This document shows, in pieces, positions 31,911 to 39,380 of a DNA stretch of 39,380 bases. A program made the translations under genes and the position numbers. The notes under the pieces are model-generated. The model was not told where the DNA came from and did no database searches. It saw nothing but the letters and a program-made list of their open reading frames with translations. Source of the stretch: Culturomica sp. (GTDB lineage: Bacteria; Bacteroidota; Bacteroidia; Bacteroidales; Marinifilaceae); assembly GCA_031262745.1 (NCBI GenBank), contig JAISHE010000002.1, positions 1 through 39,380 of the forward strand, in the 5' to 3' direction. Each line of letters starts with the position of its first letter. The first letter of the stretch is position 1.

Positions 31911-31994
31911 ATGAATAATAATCAATAAAATAGACCAATAGTAGTTAGTGTAATGTGTATAACTTACAACCACCGAAACTTGGGGCAGGATTAG
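31911..31994 (+). pseudogene. Remnant of a family 2 glycosyltransferase N-terminus
   Basis: Reading from ATG 31911 in one frame gives MNNNQ, a stop (TAA 31926-31928), then NRPIVVSVMCITYNHRNLGQD and another stop (TAG 31992-31994). The core motif VSVMCITYNH is the typical first strand of GT2 transferases (P.VSV.C.TYNH...I...L.S). Intact genes are about 250-330 residues. Only about 22 residues survive, so most of the gene was deleted, and the next gene (GT56) follows at 32015. The start sits immediately after the hydrolase stop codon, where an operon member would be. Confidence 0.65.
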
Positions 31995-32014
31995 TTATTT
32001 TATAAATTAGATTG

Positions 32015-33130
32015 ATGAAAAAAGCAGCTCATATATGTGTTGATGAAAAATTTATCGATATAGCGATTGATATGTTTTCTCAGATCTCTGAATTTGCAAG
32101 TTCTTTTTATTGTTTACATAAAAATCAAGCTCCCATACAATATATTAAACAAGCAGATAAGCTGATCGTAGTGCGTTCTGAGAGAGAGTTGATTCATTTG
32201 ATTAATGCGGATTGTGATATAGTATTTTTACATGGTTTACATCTGAAACCCTATTATATATCTTTCTTTGCTCCTAAAGTTAAGATAGTATGGTTGTCGT
32301 GGGGCTATGATCTTTATTCGGATAATTCTGTTTGTTTTACCCAACGGATGCCTCTACATATTAATATGTATGCACCTTTAACTCGGAAGTATGTGTATAA
32401 AAATAAAATGCACGTTGTAAAAAAGATTATAAAAAAGTTGTTTTTGACGTATTTTTATAATAGAATGCTACGCCGAGTAAATTATATGTCCACGGTATTG
32501 CCTGTGGAATATGATTTAATCAAACTTTTTAATAAAAATATTAAGATAAAATATTTTCCATTTTGTTATCTGTCCAAAGATGATGTAATGGGGCAAGTGT
32601 CCGGCTCCAATATATTACTGGGTAATAGTGCAACTATTGCAAATAATCATATAGATGTTATCAAGCAACTTGAAGACATAGAGTTGAAAGATAGAACCGT
32701 AGTTTTACCTCTTAGTTACGGATCATTGTCTTATCGAGATTTTTTACTCAAGAACTACCTATTGAGCAATAGTGAAGTGAATTTTCAACCAATCACGGAT
32801 TTTATTCAATTCCGTGCATATTGTGACCTTTTAAATAGTTGTGGCTATGCAATTTTTGGACATAAAAGACAGCAAGCGGTTGGAAATGTTAATTTGATGC
32901 TACGTAAGGGTGCTAAAGTTTTTTTATATCAGGATTCAATCGTGTATCAACAATTGCTCAGGGATGGTTATAAAGTTTTTACAATAGAACATGATTTAAA
33001 TGAAAAAGAATTGAGTTCATTGTTGCCGGAGAGTGAACAAAAGCGGAATCAACAAATATTTGAAAAGAAATATAACTATAACAATTATATTGTTGAATTG
33101 AATCACGCCTGCAAAGTTTTATCCGTCTAA
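32015..33130 (+). CDS. GT56 (WecF-like) 4-acylamino-4,6-dideoxyhexose transferase
   Basis: A family 56 glycosyltransferase related to WecF (TDP-Fuc4NAc:lipid II Fuc4NAc transferase of the enterobacterial common antigen). From ATG 32015 it has 371 residues (an in-frame TTG at 32012 adds one). Motifs: VWLSWGYDLYSD (92-103), LLGNSATIANNHIDVI (201-215), LPLSYGSLSYRDF (231-243) and FGHKRQQAVGNV (281-292), all matching the WecF group. Known members transfer a 4-amino-4,6-dideoxy-galactose from a dTDP donor to lipid-linked disaccharide. This fits the VioA-like aminotransferase upstream. The donor's exact stereochemistry and N-acyl group are not known. Confidence 0.85.
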   Translation: MKKAAHICVDEKFIDIAIDMFSQISEFASSFYCLHKNQAPIQYIKQADKLIVVRSERELIHLINADCDIVFLHGLHLKPYYISFFAPKVKIVWLSWGYDLYSDNSVCFTQRMPLHINMYAPLTRKYVYKNKMHVVKKIIKKLFLTYFYNRMLRRVNYMSTVLPVEYDLIKLFNKNIKIKYFPFCYLSKDDVMGQVSGSNILLGNSATIANNHIDVIKQLEDIELKDRTVVLPLSYGSLSYRDFLLKNYLLSNSEVNFQPITDFIQFRAYCDLLNSCGYAIFGHKRQQAVGNVNLMLRKGAKVFLYQDSIVYQQLLRDGYKVFTIEHDLNEKELSSLLPESEQKRNQQIFEKKYNYNNYIVELNHACKVLSV

Positions 33131-33147
33131 ATATCCGCAAAACAGTT

Positions 33148-34326
33148 GTGAGAAATTATAGGTTTCAACAAACGAAGATTCCATTGAATTTATTTTATCC
33201 CGTAGGGATAGTTACATTTCTTATAGGAGGTATGTTGCAATTGTTTGGCATCCTGTCTAATACACAGTGTACGGTGCTTTTGATGGGATTGACCGCTATT
33301 CAGTTTTTACTAACAAAGGCAAAGCATGTACTTTATACCCCATATTTTCTACTTGTTTTATTAATTGTAGTGGTTTCGGTAGTTAGAGGTAGTAGCTCTA
33401 TGGATGTTTTATCGTATATTATACTTTTTGTGGGAACTCCCTTTTTTACCTATTTTTTAATAATGAATAATTTTAAGAGGCAAACCATAGAGAATATTTA
33501 TAATCTATTAGTATTTATTGGAGTAATTCAACTTCCTCTTATTTTGTTTCAACGACTTTTCGCCACCGCGATTCTGTCCGTTAGTGCCAAGACAATGATA
33601 GCATTAGATATAGGTTGTGGTTCATTTTTTTTGGCGAATGACCACGGCTTGTGTTTTTATATGCTGTCCTTAATCACGTTTCTTCTATTTGATGAACGCA
33701 ATAGAAATAGAAAATACAAAGTTTTTTTGCTTATATGGTTTTCAGTTACGGTTGTGATGACAAGTTCAGATGTATCTACCGGACTTTTGTGTTTGATATG
33801 GTTGGTTTATGTATTGGTTAAACAAATCAAATGGAGTGTGTTATATGCGATAATGATAGTTGTGTTGTATATAGGTTTAGCTACTGTTTTCCCCACTATT
33901 CAAGACTCTTTACTAACATCGTTTACTAAAGCGGACACTTATCTTTTGTCTGCCGATTTCAATGAAATCAATACAACTTCAGCAGCAAATAGATTTGATA
34001 TTATCGCGTATTATTTAATGGAAAATTTCAAATGGATTGGCAATGGACCTTTTGACTATTGGAATCCACGCACAGGGTTTAATCATTTTATCAATTTTAG
34101 TCAATATATTTGGTTTTACAATGATTTAGGCATAATAGCGGTGTTATTAATTCCGTATCTTTTTTATAAAATCATGAGAACTGCCCCTTGTTTATCTCTT
34201 GATAAATATATACTGTTCGGTATGATTACTGTGTATTCTCTGTTTACGAATACCTTGAGTGACTTAGCGTTTATGTTTACCTATTCACTATTCATTTTAA
34301 ATCCCGTAAAAGTCATAAAAAAATAA
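33148..34326 (+). CDS. wzy: Wzy-like polysaccharide polymerase
   Basis: A 392-residue multi-spanning protein with about 10-11 hydrophobic segments (for example YPVGIVTFLIGGMLQLFG, YTPYFLLVLLIVVVSVV, VLYAIMIVVLYIGLATVF). It has a long periplasmic loop between about residues 245 and 310 with FKWIGNGPFDYWNPRTGF, typical of O-antigen polymerase/ligase (Wzy_C-like) proteins, which are recognised by topology because sequence is poorly conserved. The start is GTG at 33148; the first in-frame ATG (33229) would cut into the first membrane segment. It lies between two glycosyltransferase genes, as wzy usually does. It would polymerise Wzx-flipped repeat units. Confidence 0.75.
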   Translation: MRNYRFQQTKIPLNLFYPVGIVTFLIGGMLQLFGILSNTQCTVLLMGLTAIQFLLTKAKHVLYTPYFLLVLLIVVVSVVRGSSSMDVLSYIILFVGTPFFTYFLIMNNFKRQTIENIYNLLVFIGVIQLPLILFQRLFATAILSVSAKTMIALDIGCGSFFLANDHGLCFYMLSLITFLLFDERNRNRKYKVFLLIWFSVTVVMTSSDVSTGLLCLIWLVYVLVKQIKWSVLYAIMIVVLYIGLATVFPTIQDSLLTSFTKADTYLLSADFNEINTTSAANRFDIIAYYLMENFKWIGNGPFDYWNPRTGFNHFINFSQYIWFYNDLGIIAVLLIPYLFYKIMRTAPCLSLDKYILFGMITVYSLFTNTLSDLAFMFTYSLFILNPVKVIKK

Positions 34327-34332
34327 ACTATA

Positions 34333-35505
34333 ATGAATATAACATGTATCCCCTATAATGAATGGCGGAAGATAGAGATGGAAGGAGTCCACACGCGCGA
34401 TAGCCATATTATTGAACATCTGGGTAAGAGAGCGGATGTAGATACTGTCTTGGTCATCAATCGTCCGATTTCTTATACCGAAATTTTTTTGAAAAGAAGA
34501 TCAAAAAAGTTGAAAGGAAAGATAGTCCTTCGCTATAAGAATGCAACTCTATATCAAGTAGCGGAAAAGACATTTGTTTTGGATTATATATCCAATGATA
34601 TTTTAGGGCCTATTATCCAAAAGAAAACATGGTTTTTTCAACAATTTGACGCTTTGTGCTTGTTTGAAGCATATAAAAGATCGTTGGATTTTTTAAATTT
34701 GAAGCAAAGTATTGTGATTGCTCAGAGTGTCTTTGCGAGTAAGTTTGTTAGCAAATTAACGGAACCCTGTGTTTTTGATGCATGGGATAATGTACTTTTA
34801 TTTCCGTCTAACAGCAGTATGAGAGATGTGTTTTTTCAAGCTTATCAATCAATGGCGAAAATGTGCCCTGTTTGGATAACTAACTCAGACGAAAATATAA
34901 AATATTACAAGACTCACTATAACGTGGAGCAATGCTTTTTAGTGAAGAATGGTGTTGATGTGGATATTTTTGAAAAGGAGTATCCCATGCCACATGATTT
35001 AGTTGGGATTCCCCGGCCTATTATTGGTTTTGGAGGGCGTATTTCTCATCTTGTAGATTTTAAATTACTAAATTATTTAACAGAAAAGCATTCTGAGAAA
35101 AGTTTTGTTTTGATAGGAGAACTATTAGCTAAAGAGGTATTCGAAAAGATAGAACAACGAAAAAATGTATATTATTTAGGTAATAAAACTTATTCCGAAT
35201 ATATTGCTTACATTAAAAACTTTGATATAGGAATAGTTCCGTATGTTGTACAGAAATTGCAACATGGAGGAGATAGTATAAAAGTGTATGAATATTTAGC
35301 TGCCGGTCTGAAGGTGGTAGGTGTGCCTGCCGGTGGTATGCAAGATTTAGGCGAATATATTTTTCTATCTAAAACTTCGGAGGAGTTTTCTGATAATATA
35401 GACAAAGCATTATCTTCAAAAGAAACAATTTGTTTGTCGGATTTCTATACATGGAATAATAAAGTGAACACAATTATCAATATTTTAAAATCATCAATAA
35501 AATGA
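34333..35505 (+). CDS. Glycosyltransferase, GT4-like (GT-B fold)
   Basis: A 390-residue glycosyltransferase. The C-terminal nucleotide-sugar binding half is evident: PRPIIGFGGRISHLVDFKLLNYL, then VYYLGNKTYSEYIAYIKNFDIGIVPYV, and YEYLAAGLKVVGVPAGGMQD, the usual E-x7-E-type region in a variant form. The N-terminal half is less conserved (MNITCIPYNEWRKIEMEGVHTRD). The specificity cannot be predicted. It starts 6 bases after the polymerase gene and overlaps the sugar dehydrogenase by 4 bases. Confidence 0.8.
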   Translation: MNITCIPYNEWRKIEMEGVHTRDSHIIEHLGKRADVDTVLVINRPISYTEIFLKRRSKKLKGKIVLRYKNATLYQVAEKTFVLDYISNDILGPIIQKKTWFFQQFDALCLFEAYKRSLDFLNLKQSIVIAQSVFASKFVSKLTEPCVFDAWDNVLLFPSNSSMRDVFFQAYQSMAKMCPVWITNSDENIKYYKTHYNVEQCFLVKNGVDVDIFEKEYPMPHDLVGIPRPIIGFGGRISHLVDFKLLNYLTEKHSEKSFVLIGELLAKEVFEKIEQRKNVYYLGNKTYSEYIAYIKNFDIGIVPYVVQKLQHGGDSIKVYEYLAAGLKVVGVPAGGMQDLGEYIFLSKTSEEFSDNIDKALSSKETICLSDFYTWNNKVNTIINILKSSIK

Positions 35506-36788
35506 ATAGCAACAATCGTATTGCAATAATTGGCTTAGGTTATGTTGGATTGCCTTTGGCTGTAGAATTTGCAAAGAAATATCAAGTCTTAGGTTTTGAT
35601 GTTAATTTACATAGAGTTGAAGAGTTAAAAACAGGTAAAGATTATACATTGGAAATTGAACCTAATGAGCTTCAGAATATTCTACAAAAAAATGACGGAA
35701 ATAGCGGGTTGAGTCTGTCTAATAATGATCACGATCTACGAATGTGTAATGTTTTTATTGTGACGGTTCCTACTCCAATTAATAAGTTCAAATCACCGGA
35801 TTTGACCCCGCTAATAAAAGCAACAGAAATGGTTGGTCGAGTATTAAAAAAAGGAGATGTGGTTATTTATGAGTCGACGGTCTATCCCGGATGTACAGAA
35901 GAGGATTGTGTTCCTGTCTTGGAAACGGTTTCCGGTTTGAAATATAATAAGGATTTTTTTTGTGGCTATTCTCCAGAACGGATTAATCCGGGAGATAAAG
36001 TGCATACTTTGCGTACGATTAAAAAAGTCACATCCGGTTCAACCCCCGAAATAGCGGAGTTTGTAAATAATTTGTATGGCTCAATAATCGAAGCGGGAAC
36101 GCATAAAGCTTCGAGTATAAAAGTCGCCGAAGCGAGTAAAGCCATCGAAAATGCTCAACGAGATTTGAATATTTCTTTTGTTAACGAGTTGGCTTTTATA
36201 TTTGATCGTATGGGTATTGATACAACAGATGTTTTGGAAGCAGCAGCTACTAAGTGGAATTTTTTGAAATTTAAACCGGGTTTGGTGGGAGGACATTGTA
36301 TAGGCGTAGACCCGTATTATCTTGCCCATAAAGCACAAAACTTAGGCTATAATCCTCAAGTTATCCTGTCGGGTCGTAGTGTGAATGACAGTATGGGGGC
36401 ATTTGTTGCCAATAAAGTGGTGAAATTGATGATAAAAAAGGATATTGCGGTTCGCGGATCCAAACTTTTAATTTTAGGTTTCACGTTTAAAGAAAATTGT
36501 CCGGATATAAGAAATACCAAGGTAATAGATATTTATAATGAATTATTGTCTTATGAAATAGATATAACAGTATTTGACCCATGGGCTGATCCTGAGAATG
36601 TAAATAATGTGTATGGTATTAATATTTTAAATAAACAACCTGATTTGGAGCAATTTGATGTTATTGTACTGGCTGTTGCACATAATCAATTTTTGACCAT
36701 AGATTATGGTCGGTGTAAGGATCAGAATATTGTTGTTTTTGACACGAAAGCATGTTTAGATCGCTCCAATGTTGATGCTCGTTTATAA
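35502..36788 (+). CDS. UDP-N-acetylhexosamine 6-dehydrogenase, TviB/WbpO-like
   Basis: An NAD-dependent enzyme that oxidises C6 of a UDP-sugar to a uronic acid. The 428 residues have a dinucleotide-binding GLGYVG at 11-16, TVPTPIN, ESTVYPGCTEED, YSPERINPGDKVH and the catalytic Cys266 in GGHCIGVDPYYLAHKAQ, followed by the C-terminal FKENCPDIRNTKVIDI. The TviB/WbpO/VipA group oxidises UDP-GlcNAc or UDP-GalNAc; WbpA and WecC are close alternatives acting on GlcNAc or ManNAc. The product would give the polymer negative charge. No 4-epimerase is seen in this window. Confidence 0.88.
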   Translation: MNSNNRIAIIGLGYVGLPLAVEFAKKYQVLGFDVNLHRVEELKTGKDYTLEIEPNELQNILQKNDGNSGLSLSNNDHDLRMCNVFIVTVPTPINKFKSPDLTPLIKATEMVGRVLKKGDVVIYESTVYPGCTEEDCVPVLETVSGLKYNKDFFCGYSPERINPGDKVHTLRTIKKVTSGSTPEIAEFVNNLYGSIIEAGTHKASSIKVAEASKAIENAQRDLNISFVNELAFIFDRMGIDTTDVLEAAATKWNFLKFKPGLVGGHCIGVDPYYLAHKAQNLGYNPQVILSGRSVNDSMGAFVANKVVKLMIKKDIAVRGSKLLILGFTFKENCPDIRNTKVIDIYNELLSYEIDITVFDPWADPENVNNVYGINILNKQPDLEQFDVIVLAVAHNQFLTIDYGRCKDQNIVVFDTKACLDRSNVDARL

Positions 36789-36800
36789 ATAGATAGAATA

Positions 36801-37499
36801 ATGCTCAAAGTTTTAAGTAATTTAATTATCAATAAGTTAGGAAAAGTTAATTATTCTATTGATGAAAATGTTTCATCTTTGGCATTATGGACTATCTTAT
36901 GTTCCCGCTTGATGGCCGTTATTCGAGGATGTGGTAAGAGAGTATTCTTTAAACATTCGGAAGGTATTATGTTTGTCGGTCACAATACAACCATAAGGCA
37001 TGCTCATTTGATTTCAGCCGGACGCTCTTTATCCATAGGAAGTTATGTGAAGATAGATGCTTTGTGCAAAAAAGGAATACGATTGGGAAATAACGTTACC
37101 ATTAAAGACCATACCATAATAGAATGTTCAGGAGTAATGCGATATTTGGGAGAAGGCCTCATAATAGGAGACAATGTAGGTATTTCTCAATATTGTTTTA
37201 TCGCAGTTAGGGGAAATATTTCTATTGGGTCAAATACGATTATAGGACCCGGCGTTTCGATTTTTGCAGAAAATCATAATTGCAGCAGAACGGATATTCC
37301 TATTGTAGAGCAAGGAGAAACGAGAGGGGATGTTACTATTGGAAGTGATGTATGGATAGGTACTCGATGTACCATATTAAGTGGTGTGACTATTGGAGAT
37401 CACTCCATTATCGCTGCCGGAAGTGTCGTAACTAAAGAAGTACCTCCTTATGCTGTTGTTGGAGGAGTCCCTGCAAAAATAGTTAAAATGAGAATATGA
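36801..37499 (+). CDS. Left-handed beta-helix acyltransferase (WcaF/NodL-like)
   Basis: A 232-residue hexapeptide-repeat O-acetyltransferase. Repeats of the form [LIV]-G-x4 are visible through most of the protein ([27 protein letters not shown] is one run in short) and the C-terminus has [47 protein letters not shown], the family signature. The catalytic-loop His is in FAENHNCSR. It probably O-acetylates a sugar of the repeat unit. A short N-terminal region before the repeats (about 50 residues) is not assigned. It ends overlapping the next glycosyltransferase gene by 4 bases. Confidence 0.85.
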   Translation: MLKVLSNLIINKLGKVNYSIDENVSSLALWTILCSRLMAVIRGCGKRVFFKHSEGIMFVGHNTTIRHAHLISAGRSLSIGSYVKIDALCKKGIRLGNNVTIKDHTIIECSGVMRYLGEGLIIGDNVGISQYCFIAVRGNISIGSNTIIGPGVSIFAENHNCSRTDIPIVEQGETRGDVTIGSDVWIGTRCTILSGVTIGDHSIIAAGSVVTKEVPPYAVVGGVPAKIVKMRI

Positions 37500-38623
37500 A
37501 AATAGCCATTATTAGTACACGTGGCATCCCGAACAACTACGGCGGATTTGAACAGTTTGCCGAATACCTTTCGGTGGGACTGGTCAAGCGCGGTCATGAA
37601 GTTACCGTATATTCCCCTCATTTTCATCCTTACCGGAAGGATGACTACAAAGGGGTTTCCATCAAGTATATTTATAGCCCTGAACATTGGATGGGAGCTT
37701 CTACGGGTAGTTTTGTTTATGATTTTCTTTCGTTGCGCGATGCCTTGAAAAAAGAGCAGTTTGATATTCTTTATGTGACCGGTTACACAAGCATTGTTCC
37801 GGCTTATCTTTGGTTTGATGTGGCTAAAGTGAGTTATCCCTTAGTGGTTACCAATATGGACGGTTTGGAATTTAAGCGGGCAAAATTTAATCGCTATGTT
37901 CGTAGATTTTTGGAATGGGAAGAGCGTATGACTTTGCGCCACAGTCACTTTTTGATTTCCGATAATGAAGGTATTCAGTCGTATTATAAAGAAAAGTATG
38001 ATCTTGATAGCCGTTATTTAGCTTATGGTGCCACTGTGTATGATGATTATGATGTAGCTATCTTGAAGGAATTTTCGATAGATCCGAATGATTATTTACT
38101 TTTGATTGCTCGTATGGAGCCGGAGAATAATATTGAAGCATCTATTGATGGTTATTTACATTCGGAGCAACAAACCAAGCGGCCTTTGATTGTTGTTGGG
38201 AAAACCAATACCTCATACGGTAAATATCTGACAAATAAGTATGAGGACAATCCAAATGTTCGTTTTGTTGGTGGTATTTATGACTTTCGTAAAATCAATT
38301 CACTTCGTCATTTTTCGTCTGCCTATTTTCATGGGCACAGTGTTGGTGGTACGAATCCTTCGCTATTGGAAGCGATGGCTGCCGGCTGTTTTATATTAGC
38401 CCATGACAATTGTTTTAATGCAACCGTATTAAAAGAAAATGCTTTCTATTGGTCGAATGTGACTGATATTACTTCGCTGCTGAATCGTTTGGATACGCTA
38501 CTGAATGAGTCGAAAGATAAATTTGTGACAGGTAATGTAGAAGAAATCCGATGTAATTATTCGTGGGAAAAATTGATTGATTCGTATGAGAAATACTTTC
38601 AAGAGATTTTAAAATTAAGCTAA
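37496..38623 (+). CDS. DUF1972-type glycosyltransferase family 4 protein
   Basis: A 375-residue glycosyltransferase with an N-terminal DUF1972 domain ([36 protein letters not shown]), found in rhamnosyl- and related transferases, and a C-terminal GT4 half ([23 protein letters not shown], and the donor-binding [25 protein letters not shown]). The family often adds a sugar early in Bacteroidetes capsule assembly, but no specific donor is indicated. It is the last gene of the operon visible here; no initiating phosphoglycosyltransferase or sugar-nucleotide genes follow before the DUF1016 gene. Confidence 0.88.
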   Translation: MKIAIISTRGIPNNYGGFEQFAEYLSVGLVKRGHEVTVYSPHFHPYRKDDYKGVSIKYIYSPEHWMGASTGSFVYDFLSLRDALKKEQFDILYVTGYTSIVPAYLWFDVAKVSYPLVVTNMDGLEFKRAKFNRYVRRFLEWEERMTLRHSHFLISDNEGIQSYYKEKYDLDSRYLAYGATVYDDYDVAILKEFSIDPNDYLLLIARMEPENNIEASIDGYLHSEQQTKRPLIVVGKTNTSYGKYLTNKYEDNPNVRFVGGIYDFRKINSLRHFSSAYFHGHSVGGTNPSLLEAMAAGCFILAHDNCFNATVLKENAFYWSNVTDITSLLNRLDTLLNESKDKFVTGNVEEIRCNYSWEKLIDSYEKYFQEILKLS

Positions 38624-38653
38624 ACGCATTAATTTATTGACAAATCAATCCGA

Positions 38654-38681
38654 ATTATTTATCAATACGTTGACAAATAAT
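38654..38681. promoter_or_regulatory. Dyad symmetry element upstream of the DUF1016 gene
   Basis: Arms 38654-38660/38675-38681 and 38662-38665/38670-38673 pair with one A-C mismatch between them, giving 11 pairs and a 4-base loop. TTGACAAAT also occurs twice as a direct repeat at 38637-38645 and 38670-38678. There is no T tract, so it looks more like an operator than a terminator. It ends 14 bases before the DUF1016 start codon. Confidence 0.35.
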
Positions 38682-38695
38682 AGCACATTTGAATA

Positions 38696-39380
38696 ATGAA
38701 AAAAGTTTCTTTACCCATACGTACTGAATTTCTTGCCGATGTAAGAAATATCATCGCCGTTTCACGTGAGAATGCCATACGCAGTGTGGATTTTACTCGT
38801 GTAGTCATGTATTGGAAGATTGGCGAACGTATTGTCGTTGAAGAACAGCAAGGGAAGAAACGAGCGGATTATGGCAGCTATTTACTGAAAAATCTGGCAG
38901 ATGTGTTGGAGCCTGAATTTGGAAGCGGTTTTTCTGTCAGGACACTGGAACAGTGTCGTCAATTTTATCGACTCTATCCAATTGCGAACGCACTGCGTTC
39001 GCAATTCAACTGGTATCAGTATCGGCTTCTTATTCAAATAGATGATGCGGAGAAAAGAGAGTATTATGAATATGAGTCTTTGCATAATGCATGGACGGGC
39101 AGAGAGTTAGAGCGACAAATAAATTCAAATCTTTATGAGCGGTTGTTATTGAGTAATGATAAACAAGCTGTCTTGGAAGTTGCTCGTAGAGAGCGTATAC
39201 CTGCGCAGCCGAGTGAGATTATTAAAGACCCGATGGTGTTGGAATTTTTAGGTTTGAAACAAGAGGCGGCTTATTATGAGAAAGACTTGGAAAGTGCATT
39301 AATTACTCATTTGCAAGATTTTTTATTGGAATTAGGTAATGGATTCTCATTTGTTGCCCGTCAGAAACGCATCTTATTAG
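38696..39380 (+). CDS. DUF1016/YhcG-family PDDEXK nuclease-domain protein, partial
   Basis: The ATG at 38696 opens a frame that is still open at the window end (228 codons seen). It starts MKKVSLPIRTEFLADVRNII and continues with SRENAIRSVDFTRVVMYWKIGERIVVEEQ, then YGSYLLKNLADVLEPEFGSGFSVRTLEQCRQFYRLYP and the DPMVLEFLGL motif, all typical of YhcG (DUF1016_N followed by the PDDEXK-like C-terminal domain). The last visible part (EKDLESALITHLQDFLLELGNGFSFVARQKRI) opens the nuclease domain. Relatives are about 330-380 residues. A 27-base near-perfect palindrome is embedded in the coding sequence (38980-39006). Function is unsettled; restriction- or defence-like roles have been proposed. Confidence 0.85.
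   Translation, partial: MKKVSLPIRTEFLADVRNIIAVSRENAIRSVDFTRVVMYWKIGERIVVEEQQGKKRADYGSYLLKNLADVLEPEFGSGFSVRTLEQCRQFYRLYPIANALRSQFNWYQYRLLIQIDDAEKREYYEYESLHNAWTGRELERQINSNLYERLLLSNDKQAVLEVARRERIPAQPSEIIKDPMVLEFLGLKQEAAYYEKDLESALITHLQDFLLELGNGFSFVARQKRILL
38980..39006. repeat. Near-perfect palindrome inside the DUF1016 gene
   Basis: Arms of 13 bases (38980-38992 and 38994-39006) are fully complementary around one central C at 38993. It encodes IANALRSQF in frame. No similar palindrome lies in neighbouring genes. It may be an inserted short repetitive element that kept the frame. Confidence 0.85.

Noticed and set aside
1..39380. CRISPR array, insertion sequence or prophage
   Set aside because: No spaced direct repeats of CRISPR type and no transposase, integrase or phage structural genes are visible in any frame.

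Overview
The window reads as Bacteroidales chromosome (Bacteroidetes). Three things support this: several promoters with the Bacteroidetes -7 box TAnnTTTG and, in the best cases, a TTTG box 19 bases upstream; almost no Shine-Dalgarno sequences; and Bacteroidetes-specific families (UpxY antiterminator, DUF4252, the long SLBB-type export protein). The sequence is AT-rich. Species cannot be fixed from this sequence alone.

Layout. (1) 1-1639: non-coding DNA with strong fold-back structure, a probable structured RNA at about 387-511, two hypothetical genes, and a Sel1-repeat pseudogene broken by two in-frame stops. (2) 1706-5602: core block rex-thrS-infC-rpmI-rplT, ending in a clear intrinsic terminator. 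(3) 5713-9277: a two-gene polysaccharide export operon (Wza-like SLBB protein, Wzz-like chain-length protein) with its own consensus promoter, closed by a bidirectional terminator. (4) 10904-9359, minus strand: ECF sigma factor, probable membrane anti-sigma protein and DUF4252 protein. (5) 11041-16778: a tripartite MacAB-TolC-type efflux operon (ATPase, two permeases, adaptor, TolC-like channel). (6) 16779-38623: a long surface-polysaccharide operon. It opens with a CTTTT repeat, a promoter and a leader carrying a small terminator-like hairpin, then upxY, a 49-codon membrane-protein ORF, wzx and the biosynthetic genes. (7) From 38696: a partial DUF1016/YhcG-type nuclease-domain gene that runs off the window.

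The most interesting part is 19248-31910. A VioA/FdtB-type sugar aminotransferase is followed in one tightly overlapping gene series by a stand-alone NRPS-type adenylation enzyme, two GNAT acyltransferases, a WbqC protein with a shortened DegT-fold partner, and a complete small acyl-chain factory: FabD-like malonyltransferase, two stand-alone carrier proteins, a FabG-like reductase, a FabH-like synthase with an intact Cys-His-Asn triad, and a metallo-beta-lactamase-fold hydrolase. There is no dehydratase or enoyl reductase, so the expected product is a short 3-hydroxyacyl (or polyhydroxyacyl) group. Next comes a GT56/WecF-like transferase, a family known to use a dTDP-4-amino-4,6-dideoxyhexose donor. 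The simplest reading is that the locus makes a 4-amino-4,6-dideoxy sugar, N-acylates it with a custom hydroxyacyl and/or aminoacyl group, and builds it into a polymer with a hexosaminuronic acid (nucleotide-sugar dehydrogenase) through a Wzx/Wzy route.

Two HATPase/winged-helix proteins of the AlbA_2/Schlafen-like and DUF4062 type are woven into the same operon with 4-base overlaps. Both carry a period-4 'VT' linker encoded by 12-base tandem repeats. Polysaccharide genes rarely include such modules, and their role here is unknown.
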